Of a DNA stretch of 41,104 bases, positions 32,212 through 38,779 are shown piece by piece (position 1 is the stretch's first letter; every line of letters begins with the position of its first letter). Made by a program: the position numbers and the translations under genes. Source of the stretch: a virus. The DNA lies in the IMG/VR virus record IMGVR_UViG_3300050821_010452, positions 1 through 41,104 of that record. One strand, given 5' to 3'. Under the pieces are notes generated by a model, which did no database searches, had not been told where the DNA came from, and saw only the letters and a program-made list of their open reading frames with translations.

Positions 32212-32227
32212 CGGAGAAACATCTCCG
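32212..32227. terminator. Hairpin between converging operons
   Basis: CGGAGA-AACA-TCTCCG is a perfect 6-bp stem-loop, followed on the top strand by TTGTT. It lies in the 171-bp gap 32060-32230 between the last rightward and the last leftward gene, where terminators for both are expected. A second longer-looped stem, GTTGTAG (32071-32077) with CTACAAC (32098-32104), is also in the gap. Neither has a strong T run. Confidence 0.4.
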
Positions 32228-32230
32228 TTG

Positions 32231-32422
32231 TTACTCAGGAGTTTGGCCCTGTGAATTACTTTCATTTGTTCGCCCAGCACGCATGGCGTCAACGTAGCCA
32301 AGGCGGAAAGCCAGGTTGAACGCTTCCTCTATATCGGCCAAGCAGAATTCGCGTTGCTCGGCGTTCGGGAAACGGTCCTCGATCCAGTGCCGAAAGAAAT
32401 GATCGCGATAATTTGTATTCAT
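32231..32422 (-). CDS. Small hypothetical protein, end of leftward operon
   Basis: 63 residues (MNTNYRDHFFRHWIEDRFP, then FCLADIEEAFNLAFRLGYVDAM), helical with many aromatic and charged residues. It is the last gene of the leftward operon. No family recognised. Confidence 0.55.
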   Translation of the reverse strand: MNTNYRDHFFRHWIEDRFPNAEQREFCLADIEEAFNLAFRLGYVDAMRAGRTNESNSQGQTPE

Positions 32423-32431
32423 TTCAGTCCC

Positions 32432-32533
32432 TCACAACCTCGCGCCACTCCACGCGAACAGCGCGAGGATCGTGCCGATAAGGACAGCAAACCCAATAAG
32501 GATCTGCAAGACAAACAGGGCGAGCTCGCGCAT
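32432..32533 (-). CDS. 33-residue single-span membrane peptide
   Basis: MRELALFVLQILIGFAVLIG with a further TILALFAWSG segment and a basic end: one transmembrane helix with a short N-terminus. It lies between two firm genes of the leftward operon with only short gaps. Size limits confidence. Confidence 0.45.
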   Translation of the reverse strand: MRELALFVLQILIGFAVLIGTILALFAWSGARL

Positions 32534-32537
32534 CGGT

Positions 32538-32738
32538 TCATTCCTTGAGCTCGCAGTCCTCCGGGTTGACTGACTGGCCTGTGTACTCCCAGTACCGCTC
32601 CCATTGCCCGTCGCACGTAAAAACGACAAAGATAAACGAGTTGTTCCAGCTTTTGAGTCGGCCGACCTCGGCCTTGTTGTGAGAGCTGTACACGACCCAG
32701 CGGCCGATATCAGTGAGCTTGAGATCGCGGATGTTCAT
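32538..32738 (-). CDS. Small conserved phage protein, beta-rich
   Basis: 66 residues. MNIRDLKLTDIGRWVVYSS, KAEVGRLKSWNNSFIFVVF, then WERYWEYTGQSVNPEDCE follow a pattern I recognise from many phage accessory operons: a small SH3-like barrel of unknown function. It overlaps the stop of its upstream neighbour by four bases. Confidence 0.65.
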   Translation of the reverse strand: MNIRDLKLTDIGRWVVYSSHNKAEVGRLKSWNNSFIFVVFTCDGQWERYWEYTGQSVNPEDCELKE

Positions 32739-32974
32739 TCCGATCGAGCCATGGGATTCTGATTTCTGAGTAACGCAGCATCGAAAAACTCTTTCGCGTG
32801 CGGATCGTCGACAGCTTCTAGCGTCAAGGCCAGCGCAAACGCTAGCGCATTTAGCGCTTCATATACGCGATCCCTGTGTATCGGGCCACGACGGTAATTC
32901 TCTCTGATGGGCAGTAGAATATCGGTGGCCAGTTTTTCGACTCGTTCTACGTCTTTCAAGGGTTCAGCGCTCAT
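32735..32974 (-). CDS. Small helical hypothetical protein
   Basis: 79 residues, almost all helical (VERVEKLATDILLPIRENYR, RVYEALNALAFALALTLEAV). The pattern with a His/Arg-rich middle and acidic ends is found in small accessory phage proteins of unknown role. The end is coupled by overlap to the next gene. Confidence 0.6.
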   Translation of the reverse strand: MSAEPLKDVERVEKLATDILLPIRENYRRGPIHRDRVYEALNALAFALALTLEAVDDPHAKEFFDAALLRNQNPMARSE

Positions 32975-32996
32975 TCTGAAACCTGATGTGGTCGTT

Positions 32997-33128
32997 CTAC
33001 GGTCGGGTGCCCGAGCAAGAGCAGTACCGTATTCTCTGCCCAGAGATTGTCACCAGATTTTTCGCGCGGACGTAGATGCCGGTTTCCGGCAGTTCGGTTC
33101 GTGTTGGATCGATGTAGAGCTCTTTCAT
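32997..33128 (-). CDS. Short protein, 43 residues
   Basis: Its ATG overlaps the stop of the upstream 52-residue gene as ATGA. MKELYIDPTRTELPETGIYV, then RAKNLVTISGQRIRYCSCSG, looks like a compact beta protein. It ends at a TAG 22 bases before the next start. A competing open frame over the same DNA, 32971-33204, gives an Arg-rich product without coupling and is disfavoured. Confidence 0.45.
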   Translation of the reverse strand: MKELYIDPTRTELPETGIYVRAKNLVTISGQRIRYCSCSGTRP

Positions 33129-33283
33129 TCTCCCTCCTCCTCACTCGCGTCATAGGCCTCCAGCGCGTATCGCACCCGAATCTCGAGCAGCGCCAGGGGG
33201 TCACTTACCTGGCCCTCCGGCATCTCCCAGATCGTCTTGATAAACTCGCGCAGTGGTTGCAGGTCAATCTCGTGCGTGGTCAT
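33125..33283 (-). CDS. Short protein, 52 residues
   Basis: MTTHEIDLQPLREFIKTIWE, then EGQVSDPLALLEIRVRYAL and an acidic tail. It starts inside the last codons of the acyltransferase gene (20-base overlap) and ends in ATGA with the next gene. Helical and acidic; no family recognised, though a closely spaced gene of this kind is usual in such operons. Confidence 0.5.
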   Translation of the reverse strand: MTTHEIDLQPLREFIKTIWEMPEGQVSDPLALLEIRVRYALEAYDASEEEGE

Positions 33284-33911
33284 TTTTCAATTCTCCAGTT
33301 CGAACTTTCTCGGCAGACGTCAAAAACCGCTTTTTTATCTCGGCCGGGTTCCCGGCAATCAGCAACCCGTCACTGGCATCTGAAAAATCCCGCGTCACGA
33401 CCGCTCCGGCGCCGACCACGCAATCATTGGGGATGTGGCAGTAAACAAGCGTCGCTCGGGCGCCGATGTAGCAGCGCTTACCGACTGAGAGTTCGCGGGC
33501 CTCGACGGTGCGCGAATCATAAAAATGGGTCCAGAAGTGCGTTTCCCGGCCGCCGATCAGGGAATAGTCCCCGATCCGGATTCCGCCCGAGCAATCGAAA
33601 TAATGGCGGGAGGTCACCTTGGCATGGTTGCCGATCCAGAATGCGTCGGGCCATCCAGAGTGCCGACTTGCGCTGAAATGGTTCAGGTTCCCAATCTCGG
33701 TCGCATTATTAATTTGGAGCTCTTTTAAACGCCCGAAAATGTTCAGGTGCCCGATCCGGCAGTCAGCGCCGATCGTCACGCGCTTGGCCAAGATGATCGA
33801 GCACCCGATCGTGGTTCCTGAACCGATACTCCAGCCAAGTGCCGAGGTGAACAGAGCGCGTTTGATCCCGGCTGGCAGCAGCATGGCGAGGAGCTGGATC
33901 AAGAGGCTCAT
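33264..33911 (-). CDS. Hexapeptide-repeat (left-handed beta-helix) acyltransferase
   Basis: 215 residues from the ATG at 33911, which overlaps the upstream stop as ATGA. Repeated [IV]G hexads run through the protein (GSGTTIGCSIILAKRVTIGADCRIGHLNIFG, too long to give in full) and resume at IGDYSLIG, LSVGKRCYIGARATLV and IPNDCVVGAGAVVTRDF, ending with the typical GNPAEIKKRF. A short hydrophobic N-terminus (MSLLIQLLAMLL) may attach it to the membrane. Members of this class transfer acetyl or other acyl groups to sugars, such as O-antigen or capsule. In a temperate phage it may change the host surface and block further adsorption. Confidence 0.8.
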   Translation of the reverse strand: MSLLIQLLAMLLPAGIKRALFTSALGWSIGSGTTIGCSIILAKRVTIGADCRIGHLNIFGRLKELQINNATEIGNLNHFSASRHSGWPDAFWIGNHAKVTSRHYFDCSGGIRIGDYSLIGGRETHFWTHFYDSRTVEARELSVGKRCYIGARATLVYCHIPNDCVVGAGAVVTRDFSDASDGLLIAGNPAEIKKRFLTSAEKVRTGELKNDHARD

Positions 33912-34303
33912 TCGCGGAATCCAACCATGATCGATGGTGGCCTCGGTATCTCGACGTCCTTTGGGCGCCACAAGTGCAAGCAGCCCGGATGCTGGTTGAT
34001 CCATTCACTCCGCGGAACGTGGTATTCGATGACGCACTCCTCGTCATCCCAGAACGCCGACTTGATAAAGCACATGTCCTCCCATGTCGGGCAGACCTCT
34101 TGACTGCGGCGCGTTGTCCGGTCACTGACCGAGACGTGCTCCCAACCTTCCTGGTCGCTCGCGATGCACGCCAGACGTCTCCCGGCGCGGACGAGCATGA
34201 AACATCCGTTCATACCGTCCTCGTCGCTAGAGTTGAATCCCTGGAATCCGGAACGAACGCGGGCATCTTTGAGTCGTTTGAGCTTGTAGGGATCGCTGGT
34301 CAC
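33908..34303 (-). CDS. Conserved phage protein (DUF7694-like)
   Basis: 131 residues from the GTG at 34303, which overlaps the previous stop as GTGA. Landmarks: GMNGCFMLVRAGRRLACIAS, GWEHVSVSD, CPTWEDMCFIKSAFWDDEECV, then HVPRSEWINQHPGCLHLWRP and a final IPRPPSIMVG. I recognise this arrangement from a widespread phage family of unknown function. The Trp, His and Cys content is striking and suggests a nucleotide- or metal-dependent fold. Confidence 0.7.
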   Translation of the reverse strand: MTSDPYKLKRLKDARVRSGFQGFNSSDEDGMNGCFMLVRAGRRLACIASDQEGWEHVSVSDRTTRRSQEVCPTWEDMCFIKSAFWDDEECVIEYHVPRSEWINQHPGCLHLWRPKDVEIPRPPSIMVGFRE

Positions 34304-34482
34304 CTTGCTTCCTCCAGCGCTTTGATCGTCGCCTTGGTCAACTCGAGCTCGGCTGCCAGTTTCTGTTTGCGGACGGCGGACGGCTCGTCCCGCACGCGTG
34401 CATAGGAGAAAATGTCCCGGTTGATCTGGCACAAGACCAGGAGCAGCTCGATCTGATCGGTGGTGAGTGGGACAGAGGGCAT
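34300..34482 (-). CDS. Small helical protein, 60 residues
   Basis: MPSVPLTTDQIELLLVLCQI, then a basic helix (RVRDEPSAVRKQKLAAELEL). It probably forms a two-helix hairpin. The stop overlaps the GTG start of the next gene. Unknown function. Confidence 0.55.
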   Translation of the reverse strand: MPSVPLTTDQIELLLVLCQINRDIFSYARVRDEPSAVRKQKLAAELELTKATIKALEEAR

Positions 34483-34487
34483 GGTGG

Positions 34488-34967
34488 CTATTTTTTCGCG
34501 CCGGGCTTAGGGAGGAGTTCAGCCATCCAGCTGCTGACTTGGTTGTATTCGATGGGAAGTTCTTTCAATTTGAACACTCGCTCCAAGTAATCGCGCTTAG
34601 TTTCCCATCGCCGCCACAGCGTCGTTTCTCCGTCTGTAGCAAATGCCACAACGATTTCTATCCGGTCAGGATGACGTCTGGATTCTATGCGAGGATCACC
34701 CATTTTCCATCCAGGGGGCATCCGAGCGGCCCATGCCTCAACAACCAGTGAGTAAGCAGTAGCTTTTTTCGCGCGCAGCATGTGGCGGATCTGCTTGCCA
34801 ATTATTTCCTTTTCTTTGTCGTTCGACCATGGAGTACCAACGATATTAAGATTATTCTCGCCATCGAAAAACGCCCAGCAGGGGATCATGTCCTGCTGTG
34901 CTTCGACCAGCACGTTGTGAGCGTGTTCGCCGGCCCATTTCAGGAGATTAGATAAGACCTCGCTCAT
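34488..34967 (-). CDS. Hypothetical phage protein, mixed alpha/beta
   Basis: 159 residues. Landmarks: VLVEAQQDMIPCWAFFDGEN, IIGKQIRHMLRAKKATAYSLVVEAW, then HPDRIEIVVAFATDGETTLW. The pattern recurs in phage accessory operons, but I know of no function. It is separated from both neighbours by less than 10 bases. Confidence 0.6.
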   Translation of the reverse strand: MSEVLSNLLKWAGEHAHNVLVEAQQDMIPCWAFFDGENNLNIVGTPWSNDKEKEIIGKQIRHMLRAKKATAYSLVVEAWAARMPPGWKMGDPRIESRRHPDRIEIVVAFATDGETTLWRRWETKRDYLERVFKLKELPIEYNQVSSWMAELLPKPGAKK

Positions 34968-34976
34968 TTTAGTCAG

Positions 34977-35282
34977 TCATTTCTCCATGTCCTTTTGCCA
35001 AGCGATCGCTAGCATCCATTGCTGAGTCAGCGGATCTTTCTGGAAAATCATCTGGCCGATGTCGTCCAGTTCGGTGAACATCTTGACCAGTTTCTTTTTC
35101 GCAGTCTGCCAATTGTCGTTCGGGAACAGATACCGGCCGATCGCCACATGGACATCCAACCCGAGTTCGTAGTTCTTGCTGACCTCCTCAATCAGGATCC
35201 CCAACTGAAACAGGAGAGCCGCGCGCTCGTTCGGCGTCAGTTCCTTGTGGCCTGGGATTTCCTCTAAGGGCGGGATATCCAT
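34977..35282 (-). CDS. Hypothetical helical protein, 101 residues
   Basis: Mainly helical: GHKELTPNERAALLFQLGIL, a VHVAIGRYLFPNDNW turn, and a final LTQQWMLAIAWQKDMEK. No family recognised. It lies between two small accessory genes in the leftward operon. Confidence 0.55.
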   Translation of the reverse strand: MDIPPLEEIPGHKELTPNERAALLFQLGILIEEVSKNYELGLDVHVAIGRYLFPNDNWQTAKKKLVKMFTELDDIGQMIFQKDPLTQQWMLAIAWQKDMEK

Positions 35283-35288
35283 TATCAG

Positions 35289-35528
35289 TTACCTCTGCTG
35301 GCGTCGCGCTACTCTCCACACCACTGCGGCCAGGAGTACAGGCACAGCGCTCAGGATGATCAGGGCGGGATCAGCGACAGAGTTTTTCCCGCCGGGCGGA
35401 TCGACGACGTTCTTTTTTGGCGCCGTCATCTTGAGCGCAAACGCTCGGCCTTTCGGCGGATCGGTTGGCAACGTAAATGCGTCCCCGCCCTCTAGCGGAT
35501 TAACCGCATCATTTATTCCTTGTTCCAT
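35289..35528 (-). CDS. Small protein with C-terminal membrane anchor
   Basis: 79 residues from the ATG at 35528, which overlaps the previous gene by 16 bases. A polar, Pro/Gly-rich N-terminal part leads to one hydrophobic span near the end (ALIILSAVPVLLAAVVW) and a basic tail (RVARRQQR). It should be a tail-anchored membrane protein. Function unknown. Confidence 0.5.
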   Translation of the reverse strand: MEQGINDAVNPLEGGDAFTLPTDPPKGRAFALKMTAPKKNVVDPPGGKNSVADPALIILSAVPVLLAAVVWRVARRQQR

Positions 35529-35779
35529 TCGGTAATCAGCCTCCATTTTTGGTCGCGCTCGTCTTTCACAAACCCGATCAGCCGGATATCGTCGATCGCG
35601 TCCTCGGCCGCGGCGATCCAGTTCCGGCTCCTGCCCTCCCTGAGCCACTCCTCATAGAGCAACGTAAAAAGCTCGTTGCCGATCTCCGGCTCGGCCAAGT
35701 GCGTCTCCATGATCACAACGGAAAGCTGGATAGCAGTGGCGGCGCGCTGGAGGGATTCGTCTGCGGGTTTGTGGGTCAT
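35513..35779 (-). CDS. Hypothetical helical protein, 88 residues
   Basis: MTHKPADESLQRAATAIQLS, then GNELFTLLYEEWLREGRS and WIAAAEDAIDDIRLIGFV. Helical and acidic; no family recognised. It overlaps the next gene by 16 bases and lies 7 bases after the previous one. Confidence 0.55.
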   Translation of the reverse strand: MTHKPADESLQRAATAIQLSVVIMETHLAEPEIGNELFTLLYEEWLREGRSRNWIAAAEDAIDDIRLIGFVKDERDQKWRLITEWNKE

Positions 35780-35786
35780 TTGAGGG

Positions 35787-35981
35787 CTACTCCTCGAAAT
35801 GCTTGATCTTGCCGACGCGCTCGAGCAGCTCGAACTCCTTACTGGTGTAGAGGTAAACGCTAAACTCCTCCATCCCGGGGAAAGCTATTAAGAGCTCGGG
35901 CTCCTCGTTGCGCATCACCATACCCAATCCGATCGACGGATCTTTTACGATGTCGCCGGGTTTAAGTGTTTTCTTTTTCAT
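35787..35981 (-). CDS. Small SH3-like protein downstream of the helicase-methyltransferase
   Basis: 64 residues. MKKKTLKPGDIVKDPSIGLG with later ELLIAFPGMEEFSVYLY suggests a small beta barrel (the 'LKPGDIVxxP' opening is typical). Its ATG overlaps the helicase-methyltransferase stop as ATGA, so the two are probably made together. No function known. Confidence 0.6.
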   Translation of the reverse strand: MKKKTLKPGDIVKDPSIGLGMVMRNEEPELLIAFPGMEEFSVYLYTSKEFELLERVGKIKHFEE

Positions 35982-38173
35982 TCCAGTTTCATGTCCTGAC
36001 TGAGTTCGTTGACCGCGGCGCGCAGATTGGCGCACGCCTGGTCGAAATAGCTCTTCTTGAGTTCGATCCCAAGGAACCGGCGCCCGGCCTTGATCGACTC
36101 GAAGCCCTCGCTCCCAATCCCGGCAAACGGCGAGAGAACGAGGTCGTCCGGGTTGGTCCAGAGCTCGAGCGCCCGGCGGATCACCTGCAACTGTAACGGC
36201 GCGATGTGTCGCTCGTCGGCCTGCTCGCGGGCGCTCTCCCGCTGGAGCGTATCGCCAGGGTTGATATCCATCCAGACGGGTGAGGCGTAGCGTTGCCACT
36301 GGTCGACCGGGAAGCTTTCGTTGGTATGGGTGACGCGGTACGGATTAATCCCTGGCTTGCGCAAGACCACAAGGTAGTCAGGAATGCCCTGGCGACTCAT
36401 GCAGGAGTCTTTCTTAAGCTGCTTATGCAGGAGACCTAGAGCCTTGGTGCGCTGCATGGCGGTCACGGGATCCTTCCAGATCGTGACCTCGCTGTGGTAT
36501 ATGAAGCCGTGCTTTTCGAAGGCGCGGATGATGTCACCGCGGAAATCACGGATCCCGATGTAGCCGTCCCGCTCTTTACTGGTCGGTAGATTCATGACGT
36601 GAACCGCGACCAGGCGCCCTGGGATGAGCACCCGGAAAAGCTGAGACACGAGAAAACTGAAATGCTGAAAGAATTCCGCGTCGTTGCGGACGTTTCCCAT
36701 GTCGCGCTCGCTCTGGCTGTAGGTGTAAAGGGAGGCGAAGGGCGGGCTGAAAACGCTAAAGTGGACCGAGTCGTCGGGAATCGTTTTGCACGCGTCTACG
36801 CAATCGCCTAAGAGCATCGTCCAGCCGGGTCCGGTCTCTTGGTCGGCTTGGTAACGGAAGCCCTCTGGCTTGGTCGATTTGATTTTTTTAATCATAGATT
36901 CAACCATCTGCTCGTGCTGATCGGCCTTGCGCTTGATGTTGCGCATCACCGCGTCCTCGAGCGTTGAGGAGATTAAATGGATCGTCACCAGCTCCCGTTG
37001 GCCGAACCGGTGGATCCGGCGGACGGCTTGGTAGAGTTGTTCGAAGCTGTCCGAGAGCGAAACGAACACGGCGTTATGACAGCGCTGCCAGTTCATTCCC
37101 CAGCCGGCGATCGAGGCCTTGGTGATCAGCACTCGGATTTTGCCATCAGCAAAGTCGAGCATGGATCGCGTTTTGTGCTCGTCAGGATCTGAGCCCGTCA
37201 CCTCCACGGCATCCGGGATTAGGGCTGCGAGCTCAGCCGATTCCGCGTTGGTGTTGCACCACAGGACAAAGAGATCATCTGGCTGACGAGTGACCAGTTC
37301 AACCGCCTTGGCGAGCCGGTCGACGTGCGATCGTTTGCGGGCACCGCGGCGCTCAGATAAGGAACTGGCCGGCAACATAAATAGCGTATCGCCAGAGTCT
37401 GTCGTGATATCGGATTCCACGACGTGCTCGAGGTATTGGATAGGCGGGAGATTAAAGCCATCCATCTCGTAGCCAAGATCTTTGGGATGACGGATCGCCA
37501 CTGCCCACGAGGAGACCCACGCCCAGAAATCGTGGACAGCGTGTTTCTTTAGGCGCCAGGTCTGAGTCTCGCCTCCGTCGTGGGTAAAGAACGTGGCCAG
37601 CATCTCGCTCCGCGTCATGACGTCCAGGAATTCGGCGTGGTTCCCGAGCTCCATAAAATCGTTGGGTGATGGGGTGGCCGTGCAGCAGAGCTTAAACGGC
37701 GTCTGTGCGAACGATTCGATCAGAGCGGTGCGATAGCTGCCGTCGTGATGTTTGAGGATGGAGGACTCGTCCAGGACCACGCCACCAAATACGCCGGCAT
37801 CAAAGAGATGCAGCTTCTGGTAGTTGGTGATGTAGACGCTCGAGTTGGTGATATCCTCCTTTGACTTGGCGATCCGTGCCTCCAGGTCGATCAACTGCGC
37901 TTCTCGTACCGTCTGCTCGGCGACAGCTAAGGGAGCAAAGACGATCACTGGCCGGCCGGTGTGTGCCGCGACATGTCGGGCCCATTCGAGTTGCTGGATC
38001 GTTTTCCCGAGCCCGCATTCCTCAAAGAGCGCCATCTTGCCGAACTCGAGCGCGCGCAAGACGGCGTCCCGCTGAAACGGGAAAAGCTGCTTGTGGATCT
38101 CTGGCAGTTTCCCAAGCCCGTGCGCCGAGGCAAGGATCCGTTTGGTGGCGAGGAATTGGGTGTAGGAGGTCAT
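35978..38173 (-). CDS. SF2 helicase fused to beta-class DNA methyltransferase
   Basis: 731 residues in two parts. Helicase: Walker A EECGLGKT at about 51-58, DEAH-type VLDESS at about 134-138, motif III CTATPSP at about 164-170, and motif VI QAVRRIHRFGQ at about 382-392, the SNF2-like pattern. Methyltransferase: motif IV SPPF at 476-479 after GDCVDACKTIPDDSV, then the AdoMet-binding FAGIG at 683-687 with FLGIELKKSYFDQA. Order IV before I is the beta class, and SPP(Y/F) is common in N4-cytosine enzymes, though N6-adenine is possible. No nuclease domain is seen. It probably modifies phage DNA against host restriction, using the motor to find or reach sites. Confidence 0.88.
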   Translation of the reverse strand: MTSYTQFLATKRILASAHGLGKLPEIHKQLFPFQRDAVLRALEFGKMALFEECGLGKTIQQLEWARHVAAHTGRPVIVFAPLAVAEQTVREAQLIDLEARIAKSKEDITNSSVYITNYQKLHLFDAGVFGGVVLDESSILKHHDGSYRTALIESFAQTPFKLCCTATPSPNDFMELGNHAEFLDVMTRSEMLATFFTHDGGETQTWRLKKHAVHDFWAWVSSWAVAIRHPKDLGYEMDGFNLPPIQYLEHVVESDITTDSGDTLFMLPASSLSERRGARKRSHVDRLAKAVELVTRQPDDLFVLWCNTNAESAELAALIPDAVEVTGSDPDEHKTRSMLDFADGKIRVLITKASIAGWGMNWQRCHNAVFVSLSDSFEQLYQAVRRIHRFGQRELVTIHLISSTLEDAVMRNIKRKADQHEQMVESMIKKIKSTKPEGFRYQADQETGPGWTMLLGDCVDACKTIPDDSVHFSVFSPPFASLYTYSQSERDMGNVRNDAEFFQHFSFLVSQLFRVLIPGRLVAVHVMNLPTSKERDGYIGIRDFRGDIIRAFEKHGFIYHSEVTIWKDPVTAMQRTKALGLLHKQLKKDSCMSRQGIPDYLVVLRKPGINPYRVTHTNESFPVDQWQRYASPVWMDINPGDTLQRESAREQADERHIAPLQLQVIRRALELWTNPDDLVLSPFAGIGSEGFESIKAGRRFLGIELKKSYFDQACANLRAAVNELSQDMKLE

Positions 38174-38174
38174 G

Positions 38175-38204
38175 CGTTAAACGACGTTGAACAACGTTAA
38201 ACGT
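38175..38204. repeat. Three 10-bp phased iterons upstream of the leftward operon
   Basis: CGTTAAACGA, CGTTGAACAA and CGTTAAACGT follow one another exactly every 10 bases, beginning 2 bases from the helicase-methyltransferase start. One helical turn per unit fits a protein binding cooperatively along one face. The set recurs in inverted orientation at 40287-40326. A repressor here would shut the leftward operon. Confidence 0.7.
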
Positions 38205-38340
38205 TCTATTAAGCGGTGCGCAATGCGAAAAGTGTTGAAAATACGAACTTTTTTACGGAAAGCAGTGCTACAATGGTGTTACGATGGCTAGGATACTCGC
38301 TTAAAGTGCTGTGATATCAATACTTTAGCGATATTCAACC

Positions 38341-38388
38341 AGCGCCCTTTTAAGGCGTTGGTTGTGGGTTCGAGCCCCACCCAACCCA
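38341..38388 (+). other. attP core: 3' half of a tRNA-Lys(TTT) gene
   Basis: These 48 bases are the 3' part of a tRNA gene and fold as expected: anticodon stem GCGCC/GGCGT with loop CTTTTAA (anticodon TTT at 38349-38351), variable loop TGGTT, T-arm GTGGG-TTCGAGC-CCCAC, acceptor strand CCAACCC and discriminator A. No 5' acceptor strand or D-arm lies upstream, so it is not a full tRNA. Integration into the host gene would restore it. Crossover is probably in the anticodon region. The integrase gene begins about 390 bases downstream. Confidence 0.85.
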
Positions 38389-38481
38389 GACACCATTTCC
38401 TCCTCGTAGATGTTTGCAATATCCTGCGGATATGCGACTTGTGAAAGAGTTTTTCGTTCACCGTATTCGTAATTTAAGTTG

Positions 38482-38530
38482 GTTACAAAGGCTATAGCGG
38501 ACACGCGGACTTAAGCATTCTGTTACAAAG
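38482..38530. repeat. GTTACAAAG direct repeats next to attP
   Basis: GTTACAAAG occurs at 38482-38490 and 38522-38530, 40 bases apart, each preceded by TTAAG within a few bases. The second also begins an inverted repeat, GTTAC-N9-GTAAC (38522-38540), just before the xis-like gene. These are candidates for integrase arm sites or for binding of the excisionase-like protein. No other gene is visible in 38205-38548. Confidence 0.45.
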
Positions 38531-38548
38531 TCGTAGTAACTCTGATAC

Positions 38549-38779
38549 ATGAAAGATACACCGATAGATCCGGAGCTGCTTTTCCCTCCGTTCAACAAAA
38601 CTTCTGCACCCCTGACGATTGAAGAAGTGGCTGCTGTTCTCCGTAAAGACCAACGCACGATTCGTAGGTACGCCAGGATGGGGGTTATTCCAGGGGCCCG
38701 GCAAGACGTAGGCAAAGGCGGCAGATGGCGATTCAATCGCAAACAATTTCAATTGTGGCTCGAGAAGGGCAATCGATGA
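38549..38779 (+). CDS. Excisionase-like HTH protein next to integrase
   Basis: 76 residues. The HTH_17/excisionase fold has LTIEEVAAVLRKDQRTIRRY at about residues 21-40, then ARMGVIPGAR and the wing GKGGRWRF. Its gene overlaps the integrase start as ATGA and lies beside attP, so it is the likely directionality factor. It may also repress by binding nearby repeats. The paralogue at 35-253 shares the opening ELLFPPFNK and most of the HTH. Confidence 0.8.
   Translation: MKDTPIDPELLFPPFNKTSAPLTIEEVAAVLRKDQRTIRRYARMGVIPGARQDVGKGGRWRFNRKQFQLWLEKGNR

Noticed and set aside
32971-33204. Reverse frame of 77 codons, Arg-rich
   Set aside because: The competing frames at 32997-33128 and 33125-33283 keep the 4-base coupling with their neighbours and look more protein-like.
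38281-38388. Complete tRNA-Lys gene
   Set aside because: The 5' acceptor strand and D-arm are missing upstream; only the 3' half is present, as in an attP.
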